DNA of 12,685 nt from an uncultured Cytophagaceae bacterium (GTDB taxonomy: Bacteria; Bacteroidota; Bacteroidia; Cytophagales; Spirosomataceae), in the NCBI GenBank assembly GCA_903837305.1, contig CAILUB010000180.1, positions 1 to 12,685 on the forward strand. The letters are read 5' to 3'. The position numbers and the translations under genes were made by a program. Shown in pieces: positions 1 through 6,830 of this stretch (position 1 is its first letter; the number at the start of each line of letters is the position of its first letter). The notes under the pieces were generated by a model. The model searched no databases, had not been told where the DNA came from, and was given only the letters and a program-made list of their open reading frames with translations.

Positions 1-1108
1 CGAATGGAGACTTGTCATCGAATGGAACCATATTTTTGTTAATCGTGATATCCGCTTGAATCAAGGTATTCTCCGCTAATTTACCGCTCAAGCCTTTAGG
101 GCGTAAGTCGATCAACATCAGGTGATTATCAGTACCTCCAGAGATGATATCGTATCCTTTCGCTAAAAAGGCCTTCGCCATCGCTTGCGCATTCGACTGC
201 ACTTGCTTCGCATACGCCTCAAACGTAGGAGTTAACGCCTCGCCAAAAGCAATCGCTTTCGCCGCAATCACGTGCTCTAATGGACCACCCTGCGTACCTG
301 GGAACACGGCGCCATCTAAGCAGGCAGACATCATTTTTAATTCTCCTTTTAAGGTCTTAAAGCCAAATGGATTCTCAAAATCATTCCCCATCATGATCAA
401 ACCACCACGTGGTCCACGAAGTGTTTTGTGCGTCGTAGTCGTAATAATGTGGCAATGTTGAACCGGGTTATTTAATAAACCCTTCGCGATTAACGCAGAT
501 GGGTGTGAAATATCAGCTAATAAAATCGCTCCTACTTGGTCAGCGATCGCGCGAAGACGGGCATAATCCCAATCACGAGAATAAGCAGACGCGCCACAAA
601 TGATCAATCTTGGTTTCTCTTTTAACGCAGTCGCCTCTACTTTGTCCCAATCGATCAAACCAGTTTCTTTTTCTACCCCGTAGAAGAATGCTTGGAAATA
701 TTTTCCCGAGAAATTTACCGGAGATCCGTGTGAAAGGTGACCACCATGAGACAAATCAAATCCTAAGATTTTATCGCCTGGGTTTAAGAACGATAAGAAT
801 ACTGCCGCATTCGCTTGCGCTCCAGAGTGAGGTTGAACGTTTGCCCATGTCGCGCCGAATAATTTCTTTGCCCGCTCAATGGCTAATGTTTCTACTTCAT
901 CTACTACTTCACAACCACCATAATAACGCTTTCCGGGTAGACCTTCAGCATATTTATTCGTTAAAACACTTCCCTGAGCTTCCATCACCTGAGGAGAGGT
1001 AAAGTTTTCAGAGGCGATTAGTTCAATGCCAAATTCTTGGCGATGCGCCTCCTGGTTAATCAGGTCAAAAATCTCTTTATCTCGTTGTGTAGGGAAAGTG
1101 GATGCCAT
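1..1108 (-). CDS. glyA: Serine hydroxymethyltransferase, partial (C-terminus beyond left edge)
   Basis: This is a PLP-dependent cytoplasmic enzyme that interconverts serine and tetrahydrofolate with glycine and 5,10-methylene-tetrahydrofolate, the main one-carbon supply. Reading down from the ATG at 1106-1108 gives 369 residues before the window ends. The family is usually about 420-430 residues, so roughly 55 C-terminal residues are missing through the edge, not through mutation. Visible landmarks are the N-terminal IELIASENFTSP segment (28-39), NKYAEGLPGKRYYGG (51-65), HGGHLSHG (121-128), and the PLP-lysine motif TTTTHKTLRGPRGG (223-236), in which K228 should form the Schiff base. FPGTQGGP (269-276) is also present. 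The ADISHPSALIAKG stretch (198-210) matches the form typical of Bacteroidota more than the E. coli form. The gene is divergent from dsbD and has a TAnnTTTG element 38-45 bases upstream of its start. No Shine-Dalgarno sequence is seen. The identification is very secure. Confidence 0.97.
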   Translation of the reverse strand, partial: MASTFPTQRDKEIFDLINQEAHRQEFGIELIASENFTSPQVMEAQGSVLTNKYAEGLPGKRYYGGCEVVDEVETLAIERAKKLFGATWANVQPHSGAQANAAVFLSFLNPGDKILGFDLSHGGHLSHGSPVNFSGKYFQAFFYGVEKETGLIDWDKVEATALKEKPRLIICGASAYSRDWDYARLRAIADQVGAILLADISHPSALIAKGLLNNPVQHCHIITTTTHKTLRGPRGGLIMMGNDFENPFGFKTLKGELKMMSACLDGAVFPGTQGGPLEHVIAAKAIAFGEALTPTFEAYAKQVQSNAQAMAKAFLAKGYDIISGGTDNHLMLIDLRPKGLSGKLAENTLIQADITINKNMVPFDDKSPF

Positions 1109-1132
1109 AAAAATCGAATGGGGTCTGGATTA

Positions 1133-1172
1133 CAATTTGAAAGGTCAAAAATACGTTTTTTTCTCCAAATTG
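1133..1172. repeat. Inverted repeat CAATTTG / CAAATTG flanking the glyA -7 element
   Basis: CAATTTG at 1133-1139 and its reverse complement CAAATTG at 1166-1172 are separated by 26 bases. The putative glyA -7 element sits almost exactly in the centre. This could be a regulator site or a chance AT-rich match. Seven-base arms are short, and I cannot name a regulator. Confidence 0.25.
1146..1153 (-). promoter_or_regulatory. Putative -7 element (TATTTTTG) of the glyA promoter
   Basis: On the minus strand this reads TATTTTTG, matching the Bacteroidota primary-sigma -7 consensus TAnnTTTG. A start site a few bases downstream would leave a 5' leader of about 30 bases before the glyA ATG at 1108. No TTTG lies at the usual spacing of about 19 bases upstream. 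The nearest, at 1166-1169, is only 12 bases away, so the -33 half is unsupported. Confidence 0.5.
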
Positions 1173-1208
1173 AAAAACGAAAAGCCGCTATAATAAGACA
1201 AATATCAC

Positions 1209-1228
1209 GCGCGTTTCCGCGCTTTTTT
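1209..1228 (+). terminator. Terminator-like hairpin in the dsbD upstream region
   Basis: GCGCG (1209-1213), a four-base loop TTTC and CGCGC (1218-1222) form a five-base-pair all-GC stem, followed directly by six T residues on the plus strand (1223-1228). This has the form of a small intrinsic terminator. No plus-strand gene lies upstream, because glyA points the other way, and the likely dsbD -7 element follows immediately. It may insulate dsbD from antisense or pervasive transcription, end a short RNA, or be fortuitous. Confidence 0.4.
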
Positions 1229-1230
1229 CT

Positions 1231-1238
1231 TAATTTTG
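1231..1238 (+). promoter_or_regulatory. Putative -7 element (TAATTTTG) of the dsbD promoter
   Basis: TAATTTTG fits TAnnTTTG and lies 21 bases before the dsbD ATG at 1260. This would give a leader of only about 15 bases. No good TTTG -33 element is present at normal spacing. That region is instead the GC hairpin at 1209-1222. Confidence 0.4.
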
Positions 1239-1259
1239 GTTTTGCATTTTGAGACAAAC

Positions 1260-3260
1260 ATGAAATTAAAATATATCGCCTTTCTTTTGTTCGCATTTAT
1301 GGCCATTCCGGCTTTAGCGCAAAAGATTACCCCTGCTAAATGGTCTTGGTCGATCAAACCTGCTAACCCGAAAGTAGGGGAGCAAGCTGAGGTCATCTTT
1401 AAAGTTGCAATCGAGAAAGACTGGTATTTGTATTCATCTGACTTCGATAAAGATTTAGGGCCTACGGTTACTACTGTCACTTTCAAACCCAGTGCAGGTT
1501 ATCAAACAGTGGGTGGCTTGAAGGCGATTAACCCGCACTCGAAAAACGATACCGAGATTTGGAACGGTACCTATACCTACTTTACTGATCAGGCTGAATT
1601 CCGGCAAAAAGTGAAAATCACCGCCTCGGATTACACGATCGAGGGCTCTTACGATTCACAATCTTGCTCGAATGTTTCAGGTCTTTGTGTTCCTATACGA
1701 GGGGCATTTAGTTTAAAAGGTAAAGCAGAGATGGCGGCGGTTGCGGATACGCCAGTTGCTGCCGTCGTGCAACCAGCGGTGACTGTGGATTCAGTGGTTG
1801 CCAAACCTGCCGCAGTAGCGACGCCCACAGAAACACCCGAAAACGATTCCCTTTTCGCTTTCTTCTGGATCGCCTTGGGCGCCGGATTCCTCGCTTTATT
1901 AACACCTTGCGTCTATCCATTAATCCCGATGACCGTGAGTTTCTTCACCAAACAAAAGGGTGGAAAAGGCTTAGCGTTTTTATATGGAGGATTTATCGTT
2001 TTGATCTATGTGTTTTTCGGGACGCTATTAGCCTTCTTCGCTGGGGCTAGTTTTGCGAACTTCTTGAGTACGCACTGGATTCCGAATATGCTCTTCTTTA
2101 CGATATTTATCTTGTTTGGTATTTCGTTTTTAGGCGCTTTTGAAATTGTATTGCCGTCGAACTTAGTGAACACAGTAGATGCGAAGTCGGATAAAGGTGG
2201 ATTCATCGGCGTGTTCTTTATGGCCTTCACTCTTGTATTAGTTTCCTTTTCTTGCACGGGACCACTCGCTGGATCTATCTTGATAGCGGCCTCGCAAGGT
2301 GCTTTCTTGAAGCCGATTATTGGGATGCTTGGCTTCTCCCTAGCCTTTGCGATTCCGTTTACACTTTTCGCGATTTTCCCTGGCTTTATGCAAAAACTGC
2401 CTAAGTCGGGTAATTGGATGAATGAGGTGAAAGTCGTTTTAGGCTTCTTGGAAATCGCTTTAGCGTTTAAATTCTTAAGCGTGGCAGACCAGGTGTACCA
2501 TTGGCATCTATTGGATCGCGAGATCTTCTTAGCGATTTGGATTGCGATCTTTACGGCTTTGACCTTGTATTTATTCGGTAAGATTTCCTTGCCACACGAT
2601 GGCCCTGCGAAGAATCTGTCCGTTCCACGTACCTTGTTCGCGACGGCGGTTTTAGCCTTTGTTATTTACCTGGTTCCGGGGATGTTCGGAGCGCCGTTGA
2701 AAGGGCTTTCTGGCTGGTTGCCACCGATGAATTCACAGGATTTCAAAGGATCGCAAGCCGTTGAGCCTGTTGCACCAACAAATAATGCTTTATACAGCGA
2801 TTTCTTAGAGTTGCCTTTAGGCCTAACTGGGTATTTTGATTTCGAACAGGCGAAAGCCGCTGCTTTGAAGGCAAACAAACCCTTGTTTATCGACTTCACG
2901 GGCCATGGCTGTGTGAATTGCCGCAAGATGGAGGAATACGTGTGGTCAGATCCAGCAGTCTTGCAGCGACTAAAAAATGATTATGTGGTGGTGGCTTTGT
3001 ATTGCGATGACAAGACGGAATTGCCTGCTTCGAAATGGTATACTTCGAAAGTGGACGGACAGGAGAAGAAGACCTTAGGGGACCAAAATCTCGACTTCCA
3101 AATCTCCCGCTTCAACTCGAACGCGCAACCGCATTATGTTTTGCTAGACCCACGCAAAGACGATAAGCCGATGGTTCAACCGGTAGCTTTCGATGCGAAT
3201 GTTTCTCACTTTGTTAGCTTCTTAGACGAAGGTAAATCCATCTATCAAACTGCGAAATAA
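1260..3260 (+). CDS. dsbD: Thiol:disulfide interchange protein DsbD
   Basis: This 666-residue inner-membrane protein should pass electrons from cytoplasmic thioredoxin to periplasmic thiol proteins. A signal peptide (1-20, ending PALA) is followed by the periplasmic N-terminal domain (about 22-155) with C136 and C143. A linker rich in Ala, Val, Pro and Thr (about 156-195) follows. Next is a CcdA-like membrane domain (about 198-475, eight or nine segments) with its cysteine pair C217 in LTPCVYPLIPM and C332 in SFSCTGPLAG. The C-terminal periplasmic thioredoxin-like domain (about 522-662) carries CVNC (551-554). All three redox pairs of the DsbD electron relay are therefore intact. One further cysteine, C582, lies in LYCDDKT. 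The ATG at 1260 is chosen over a TTG at 1236 because it places the signal peptide at the very N-terminus. The stop overlaps the next gene's ATG by one base (TAATG). Confidence 0.95.
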   Translation: MKLKYIAFLLFAFMAIPALAQKITPAKWSWSIKPANPKVGEQAEVIFKVAIEKDWYLYSSDFDKDLGPTVTTVTFKPSAGYQTVGGLKAINPHSKNDTEIWNGTYTYFTDQAEFRQKVKITASDYTIEGSYDSQSCSNVSGLCVPIRGAFSLKGKAEMAAVADTPVAAVVQPAVTVDSVVAKPAAVATPTETPENDSLFAFFWIALGAGFLALLTPCVYPLIPMTVSFFTKQKGGKGLAFLYGGFIVLIYVFFGTLLAFFAGASFANFLSTHWIPNMLFFTIFILFGISFLGAFEIVLPSNLVNTVDAKSDKGGFIGVFFMAFTLVLVSFSCTGPLAGSILIAASQGAFLKPIIGMLGFSLAFAIPFTLFAIFPGFMQKLPKSGNWMNEVKVVLGFLEIALAFKFLSVADQVYHWHLLDREIFLAIWIAIFTALTLYLFGKISLPHDGPAKNLSVPRTLFATAVLAFVIYLVPGMFGAPLKGLSGWLPPMNSQDFKGSQAVEPVAPTNNALYSDFLELPLGLTGYFDFEQAKAAALKANKPLFIDFTGHGCVNCRKMEEYVWSDPAVLQRLKNDYVVVALYCDDKTELPASKWYTSKVDGQEKKTLGDQNLDFQISRFNSNAQPHYVLLDPRKDDKPMVQPVAFDANVSHFVSFLDEGKSIYQTAK

Positions 3261-3706
3261 TGTCTTGGGCAGCCTATTCTGGTGTAATGATCGCCACAGG
3301 ATTGAAGTTTATCGCTGGGCCCATCACGGGTTTTAGCCTAGGCTTAGCATGGTACGAAACCGTACTTTTTACTTGGCTTGGGGCGATGGCTACGGTAACG
3401 ATTATTGTTACCTTGGGAAAAGCCATTTTGGGCTTGATCGCTAAATACCGAACCACCAAACCAAAGATTTTCTCAAAACGTATTCGCTACGCCGTTGATA
3501 TCTGGCAACGTTTCGGAATGAAAGGAATTGCCGCCTTAACGCCTTTGATTTTCACTCCGATTGGAGGTAGTTTATTGTCCTTATCCTTTAAAGTTCCTAC
3601 TCCTCGCATTCTATTCTTGATGGGAATCTCCTCGCTGATCTGGTCGCTCATCTATGTGGCGGGTATTTACCAACTGACTTTTTTAAGGGATATGCTGGTG
3701 CATTAA
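3260..3706 (+). CDS. Small multi-pass inner-membrane protein of unknown function
   Basis: This is a 148-residue hydrophobic protein with about three or four predicted membrane segments: roughly 8-30, 33-60, 88-110 and 116-140. A basic cytoplasm-like loop (about 61-84, KYRTTKPKIFSKRIR and following) lies between the second and third. The arrangement resembles small multidrug-export or DedA-like proteins: a Gly/Pro-rich first helix (FIAGPITGFSLGLAW), then RFGMKGIAALTPLIFTPIGG (84-103) and a final helix. That assignment is from general appearance only and I would not name a substrate. The start codon overlaps the dsbD stop (TAATG), so translation is probably coupled and the two proteins made together. 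The operon ends at the hairpin at 3736-3754. It could be a membrane accessory of the DsbD system or simply a co-transcribed neighbour. Confidence 0.8.
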   Translation: MSWAAYSGVMIATGLKFIAGPITGFSLGLAWYETVLFTWLGAMATVTIIVTLGKAILGLIAKYRTTKPKIFSKRIRYAVDIWQRFGMKGIAALTPLIFTPIGGSLLSLSFKVPTPRILFLMGISSLIWSLIYVAGIYQLTFLRDMLVH

Positions 3707-3735
3707 TCGCAATCGCTCACAAGAGGACATAAAAA

Positions 3736-3754
3736 AAGCCGGATAAACCGGCTT
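3736..3754. terminator. Bidirectional rho-independent terminator between convergent units
   Basis: AAGCCGG (3736-3742), loop ATAAA and CCGGCTT (3748-3754) form a seven-base-pair hairpin. On the minus strand the stem runs into an uninterrupted T tract (the A run at 3731-3737), a textbook terminator for the lipoprotein gene. On the plus strand it is followed by TTCTTT, a weaker but plausible tail for the dsbD operon. It serves both convergent units. Confidence 0.9.
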
Positions 3755-3777
3755 CTTTAAATCTATGTGATCAGGAA

Positions 3778-4026
3778 TTAGTTTCCTTGATTAATCGCTT
3801 TTCCTTTGAATAATTTCTCGCGGATCGCATTCGCTTTCACTTCTAGTTCTGGCTTCGCATCGTATTTCAATTTTGATTGAACCGCTGCGCTGTCTGGGTG
3901 AACGCCGTACACATACTCATCACCTTTGTGAAGGTCTTTTTGTTTGATGGTATTGTTTTTTTGGTAATCACAAGAAGTCGCTACCGATAAAACCGCTACT
4001 AAAGAAAGTAAATTTGATAATTTCAT
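3778..4026 (-). CDS. Small predicted lipoprotein, unknown function
   Basis: This 82-residue protein has a typical short N-terminal signal: Lys2, then a hydrophobic core at 5-16. It ends in VATSC, with C19 as the probable lipidated residue. The -3 position is Ala where Leu is more usual, so the lipobox is slightly non-canonical. The mature part is only about 64 residues, strongly charged, and rich in Lys, Asp and Glu, with no other cysteine. It includes YVYGVHPDSAAVQ (about 39-51) and a Lys/Glu-rich, probably helical tail (about 57-76). I do not recognise a family. The residue after Cys is Asp. In E. coli that favours inner-membrane retention, but the rule is not established for Bacteroidota. 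The gene lies 51 bases after the peptidase gene, has its own TAnnTTTG element in the gap and a strong terminator just downstream. It may therefore be transcribed both alone and with the operon. Confidence 0.8.
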   Translation of the reverse strand: MKLSNLLSLVAVLSVATSCDYQKNNTIKQKDLHKGDEYVYGVHPDSAAVQSKLKYDAKPELEVKANAIREKLFKGKAINQGN

Positions 4027-4049
4027 AAGGCTGTGTCAATAATTATTTG

Positions 4050-4057
4050 CAAAAATA
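4050..4057 (-). promoter_or_regulatory. Putative -7 element (TATTTTTG) for the small lipoprotein gene
   Basis: The minus strand reads TATTTTTG, fitting TAnnTTTG, 24-31 bases before the lipoprotein ATG at 4026. It lies in the gap after the peptidase stop. No clear TTTG -33 element is seen at normal spacing. If real, it gives the small gene a promoter of its own within the larger cluster. Confidence 0.45.
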
Positions 4058-4077
4058 AGGAATAGGTCTTCGTTCGC

Positions 4078-5781
4078 CTAACTTTCCTCAATTTTTTTAA
4101 TTTGATCCGCTAAAAAGTTCATCAATTCCTGGATATAAGGTTTACTGAAATTGAATTCGATGCCGGCTGTGGCGTAAATCGTTTTCATCGGTTGTGTATA
4201 TCCAAGTGAAAGCGCGGCGATGTATTGCTCGAGGGCTTTTTTCGGATTTTGACAATAATTACGCCAAACCGCCAGCGCCCCTAATTGCGCAATTGCATAC
4301 TCAATATAGTAGAAAGGTACTTCGAACAGGTGTAATTGTTTTTGCCAAATATTCGACCGCACCTCCGCTAATCCCGTCCAATCCGTCACCGAATCCGAGA
4401 ATTTCGAAACGATTTCGTTCCACTTCTCTTCGCGCTGCGCGACCGTATGTGCAGGGTTTTCATACACCCAATGTTGGAACGCATCAATCGTCGCCACCCA
4501 AGGAAGTGTTTCTAAGATGTCTTCCAAGTGTTTGATTTTGGCACGTTTTGCCTCTTCCGGATTCGTAAAATAATGTCCCCACAGGTCCATCGTCATTAAT
4601 TCCATACTCATCGAAGCTAGCTCAGCCACTTCTGATGGAAAATTACGGAAGGAATTTAAGGCTAGGTCTTTGGTCAAAATACTGTGCACCGCGTGACCAC
4701 CTTCGTGTAACAAAGTCACCACATCACGCACGGTTCCCGCCGCGTTCATAAAGATGAACGGATAGCCCGTCTCCTCTAAGGGATAGTTATAGCCGCCAGG
4801 ATTCTTCCCTTTGCGCGAGTCTAAATCGAAACGATCCAATGTCACCATTTCCTTTAGGCAGTTACCTAAGAACGGATCCATCTCGTTGAAAACGCCGATC
4901 GTTTTGGTCAATAATTCTTCTCCTGTCTCGAATGGTTTCAAAGGTCCGCGACCCAACGGATCCACCGCTTTATCATAGGGCTTCAAGGTATCCAGCCCCA
5001 TCTCTTCTTTGCGTTTTGCCGCCGCCTCGTTTAATAAAGGAACAACCGTTTCAGCCACCGCCTCGTGGAATTCAAAACATTCCGCCGGACCATAATCAAA
5101 ACGACCCAAGCTCGCGAAGGCATAATCGCGGTAGTTTTCAAAACCCGCATTCAAGGCCACTTGATGGCGCTTCTCAATAAGCGAAGAATACAAATCGTTT
5201 AATTCATTTTTAATAGTCAAGCGTTTTTGAACCATCGTTTGGTACACCTCTTCGCGTTCCGCACGATCCGTGGATTCCAATAGTGCCCCCGCCTGTTGCA
5301 AGGTTTTTTCTTCGCCTTTAATTGTCACCATCAAGGCGCCAGTTAATGCCCCGTAATTGGTTTCTAGATTTTGTAATTCCGTGAACAAGGGAATATTTTC
5401 CTCGCGGAAGATCTCAATCGCCTTCTTCATGCCGCGCAACATCACAGGGAATCCCGTTTCTGTTAGCTCATTCACGAAGGGACTTTCGATCACTTTCTTA
5501 TTCCAAGCATCGTCGAAAACAGAGGCATTGGGCATGATTTCGTTCACAAACTGGGCGTAGCTCGTTTGCAAGGTCTCGTTTTGGTTATCGCACGACATTT
5601 TGATGTAGCGCCACGCGAAATTTTCCGATAAGTAGGATTCTAATTCGGAGCGGTTCGCGCAAAAATCCCTTAAATCAGCAATGCTGGAGATTTCCGTCGC
5701 ACTTAATTTTTCAAAATAAGGCAATACCGATTCCCACGTACTTAATTGAAAATCTGCCGGTAAAAATGTTCTCTGTTTCAT
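4078..5781 (-). CDS. M3 family oligoendopeptidase (PepF-like zinc metallopeptidase)
   Basis: This 567-residue protein has no signal peptide, so it is a cytoplasmic zinc peptidase expected to degrade short oligopeptides. An N-terminal helical region (about 1-190) precedes the catalytic M3 domain (about 195-560). The active site is LLHEGGHAVHS: H359 and H363 bind zinc and E360 is the catalytic base. The third zinc ligand is probably E387 in SEVAELASMSMEL, 28 residues after H359 as expected for the family. The Tyr-rich FEVPFYYIEYAIAQLG segment (486-501) is the usual region near the substrate. Length and order fit the M3B oligoendopeptidase F clade. I leave the symbol empty because several paralogous types exist. 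Its ATG follows the reductase stop by one base (TAATATG), so translation is likely coupled. The start gives the expected family N-terminus and no Shine-Dalgarno sequence is present. Confidence 0.93.
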   Translation of the reverse strand: MKQRTFLPADFQLSTWESVLPYFEKLSATEISSIADLRDFCANRSELESYLSENFAWRYIKMSCDNQNETLQTSYAQFVNEIMPNASVFDDAWNKKVIESPFVNELTETGFPVMLRGMKKAIEIFREENIPLFTELQNLETNYGALTGALMVTIKGEEKTLQQAGALLESTDRAEREEVYQTMVQKRLTIKNELNDLYSSLIEKRHQVALNAGFENYRDYAFASLGRFDYGPAECFEFHEAVAETVVPLLNEAAAKRKEEMGLDTLKPYDKAVDPLGRGPLKPFETGEELLTKTIGVFNEMDPFLGNCLKEMVTLDRFDLDSRKGKNPGGYNYPLEETGYPFIFMNAAGTVRDVVTLLHEGGHAVHSILTKDLALNSFRNFPSEVAELASMSMELMTMDLWGHYFTNPEEAKRAKIKHLEDILETLPWVATIDAFQHWVYENPAHTVAQREEKWNEIVSKFSDSVTDWTGLAEVRSNIWQKQLHLFEVPFYYIEYAIAQLGALAVWRNYCQNPKKALEQYIAALSLGYTQPMKTIYATAGIEFNFSKPYIQELMNFLADQIKKIEES

Positions 5782-5782
5782 A

Positions 5783-6829
5783 TTAATCTAAGTCAATCAC
5801 CACACCAGCGCTCAATGGATGAGCCACGCAGGTTAAAATATATCCCTTCGCGATTTCGCCTGGGGTTAAGCCGTCTTCCTCGTCCATTCCCACTTTTCCG
5901 CTTGAGCATAGACCCATACAAGCCGTACACATGCCCGCTTGACAAGAATAGGGGATGTCTAAATCGGCCTCCAAAGCCGCCTCTAAAATGGTTTCGCTCG
6001 GTTGAACGGTAATTTTATGTTCTTTCCCTTCGTAAATCAAGGTCACTTCCTGCGTTTGCAACGAGCCATCTTCTTCCGCTTGCTCCATCGCTTCACTTGC
6101 CACCACCCCAAAAGATTCCTGGTGAATCTGACCCGCCGGCACATCAAACATGGCCAAAGACGATTGTACCTCCGTCATCATTCCTTGTGGCCCGCACAAA
6201 TAATAATGCGCAGAAGCGATGTCAAGCCCTAATTCCTGCTTTAAATAATAGACAATCGAAGCCTGGTTAATTCTACCCTTCAAACCTGGCCAATTCGCCG
6301 CCGGTTGAGAGATGACGTGTAAGACTTTGAAACGATTTGAATGCAGAGATTCCAAGGAATCTAATACCTTTTTGAAGATAATTTGATCCTCGTGACGAGA
6401 ACCGTAGATCAGGTGAATTTTAGACAAAGGTTCACCGTGAAGGATCGTTTTGATCATGGACAAAAGAGGCGTGATGCCTGATCCAGCCCCCACGAACACG
6501 TAGTTTTTAGAAGAAGCAGAATCTGGTTCCACGGAGAAATTTCCCATCGGTTCCAATACCTCCAGGCTATCACCCTCTTTCAAGGTGTCGCACAGAAAGT
6601 TAGATACTAAGCCGCCTTCTATACGTTTTACGGTGATCGCAGGGGACATGTCGGTCTTCGAAGAAGAGGACAAGCTATAACTTCTGCGGACTTTTTTACC
6701 CTCGATCTCGGGGATGACAGTTAAAAACTGACCCGATAGATAATGCAAGGCATCGTGAATCGGTTGCCAAAAATGGATCGTCTTCGTGTCGATCGTTTCT
6801 TCCGTAATTTCTTTAATTTTTAAATGCAT
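5783..6829 (-). CDS. Flavin-dependent NAD(P)H oxidoreductase with C-terminal 2Fe-2S ferredoxin domain
   Basis: This 348-residue soluble protein has the three modules of PaaE/HCP-reductase-type electron transfer proteins. The FAD-binding barrel (about 1-105) carries RRSYSLSS (48-55). The NAD(P)-binding domain (about 108-240) has GAGSGITPLLSMI (114-126) and CGPQGMM (212-218). The C-terminal plant-type ferredoxin domain (about 260-346) has cluster cysteines C296, C301, C304 and C334 in the classic CX4CX2CX29C pattern. It should move electrons from NAD(P)H through FAD to its iron-sulfur cluster and then to a partner oxygenase or reductase. No partner gene is nearby and no paa genes are visible, so the acceptor is unknown. 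The ATG at 6829 is preferred over an in-frame ATG at 6883: it begins at the conserved barrel strand and sits one base after the upstream stop (TAATATG). The longer form would only add residues overlapping the previous gene. Confidence 0.92.
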   Translation of the reverse strand: MHLKIKEITEETIDTKTIHFWQPIHDALHYLSGQFLTVIPEIEGKKVRRSYSLSSSSKTDMSPAITVKRIEGGLVSNFLCDTLKEGDSLEVLEPMGNFSVEPDSASSKNYVFVGAGSGITPLLSMIKTILHGEPLSKIHLIYGSRHEDQIIFKKVLDSLESLHSNRFKVLHVISQPAANWPGLKGRINQASIVYYLKQELGLDIASAHYYLCGPQGMMTEVQSSLAMFDVPAGQIHQESFGVVASEAMEQAEEDGSLQTQEVTLIYEGKEHKITVQPSETILEAALEADLDIPYSCQAGMCTACMGLCSSGKVGMDEEDGLTPGEIAKGYILTCVAHPLSAGVVIDLD

Positions 6830-6830
6830 A

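Noticed and set aside
144..1252. Several plus-strand open frames inside glyA (144-461, 610-1002, 1037-1252)
   Set aside because: They are shadows of the glyA coding frame on the opposite strand, with low-complexity, non-family protein sequence. SHMT is unmistakable in the minus frame.
1236..1259. Upstream TTG start for dsbD adding eight residues
   Set aside because: It would put polar residues before the signal peptide and overlap the putative -7 element. The ATG at 1260 gives a standard signal sequence.
4194..5560. Plus-strand open frames within the peptidase gene
   Set aside because: They are antisense shadows of a protein with an intact HEGGH active site and full family length.
5783..6829. 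Naming the reductase paaE
   Set aside because: The domain order fits PaaE, but no phenylacetate-degradation genes are nearby and the same architecture serves many different partners.
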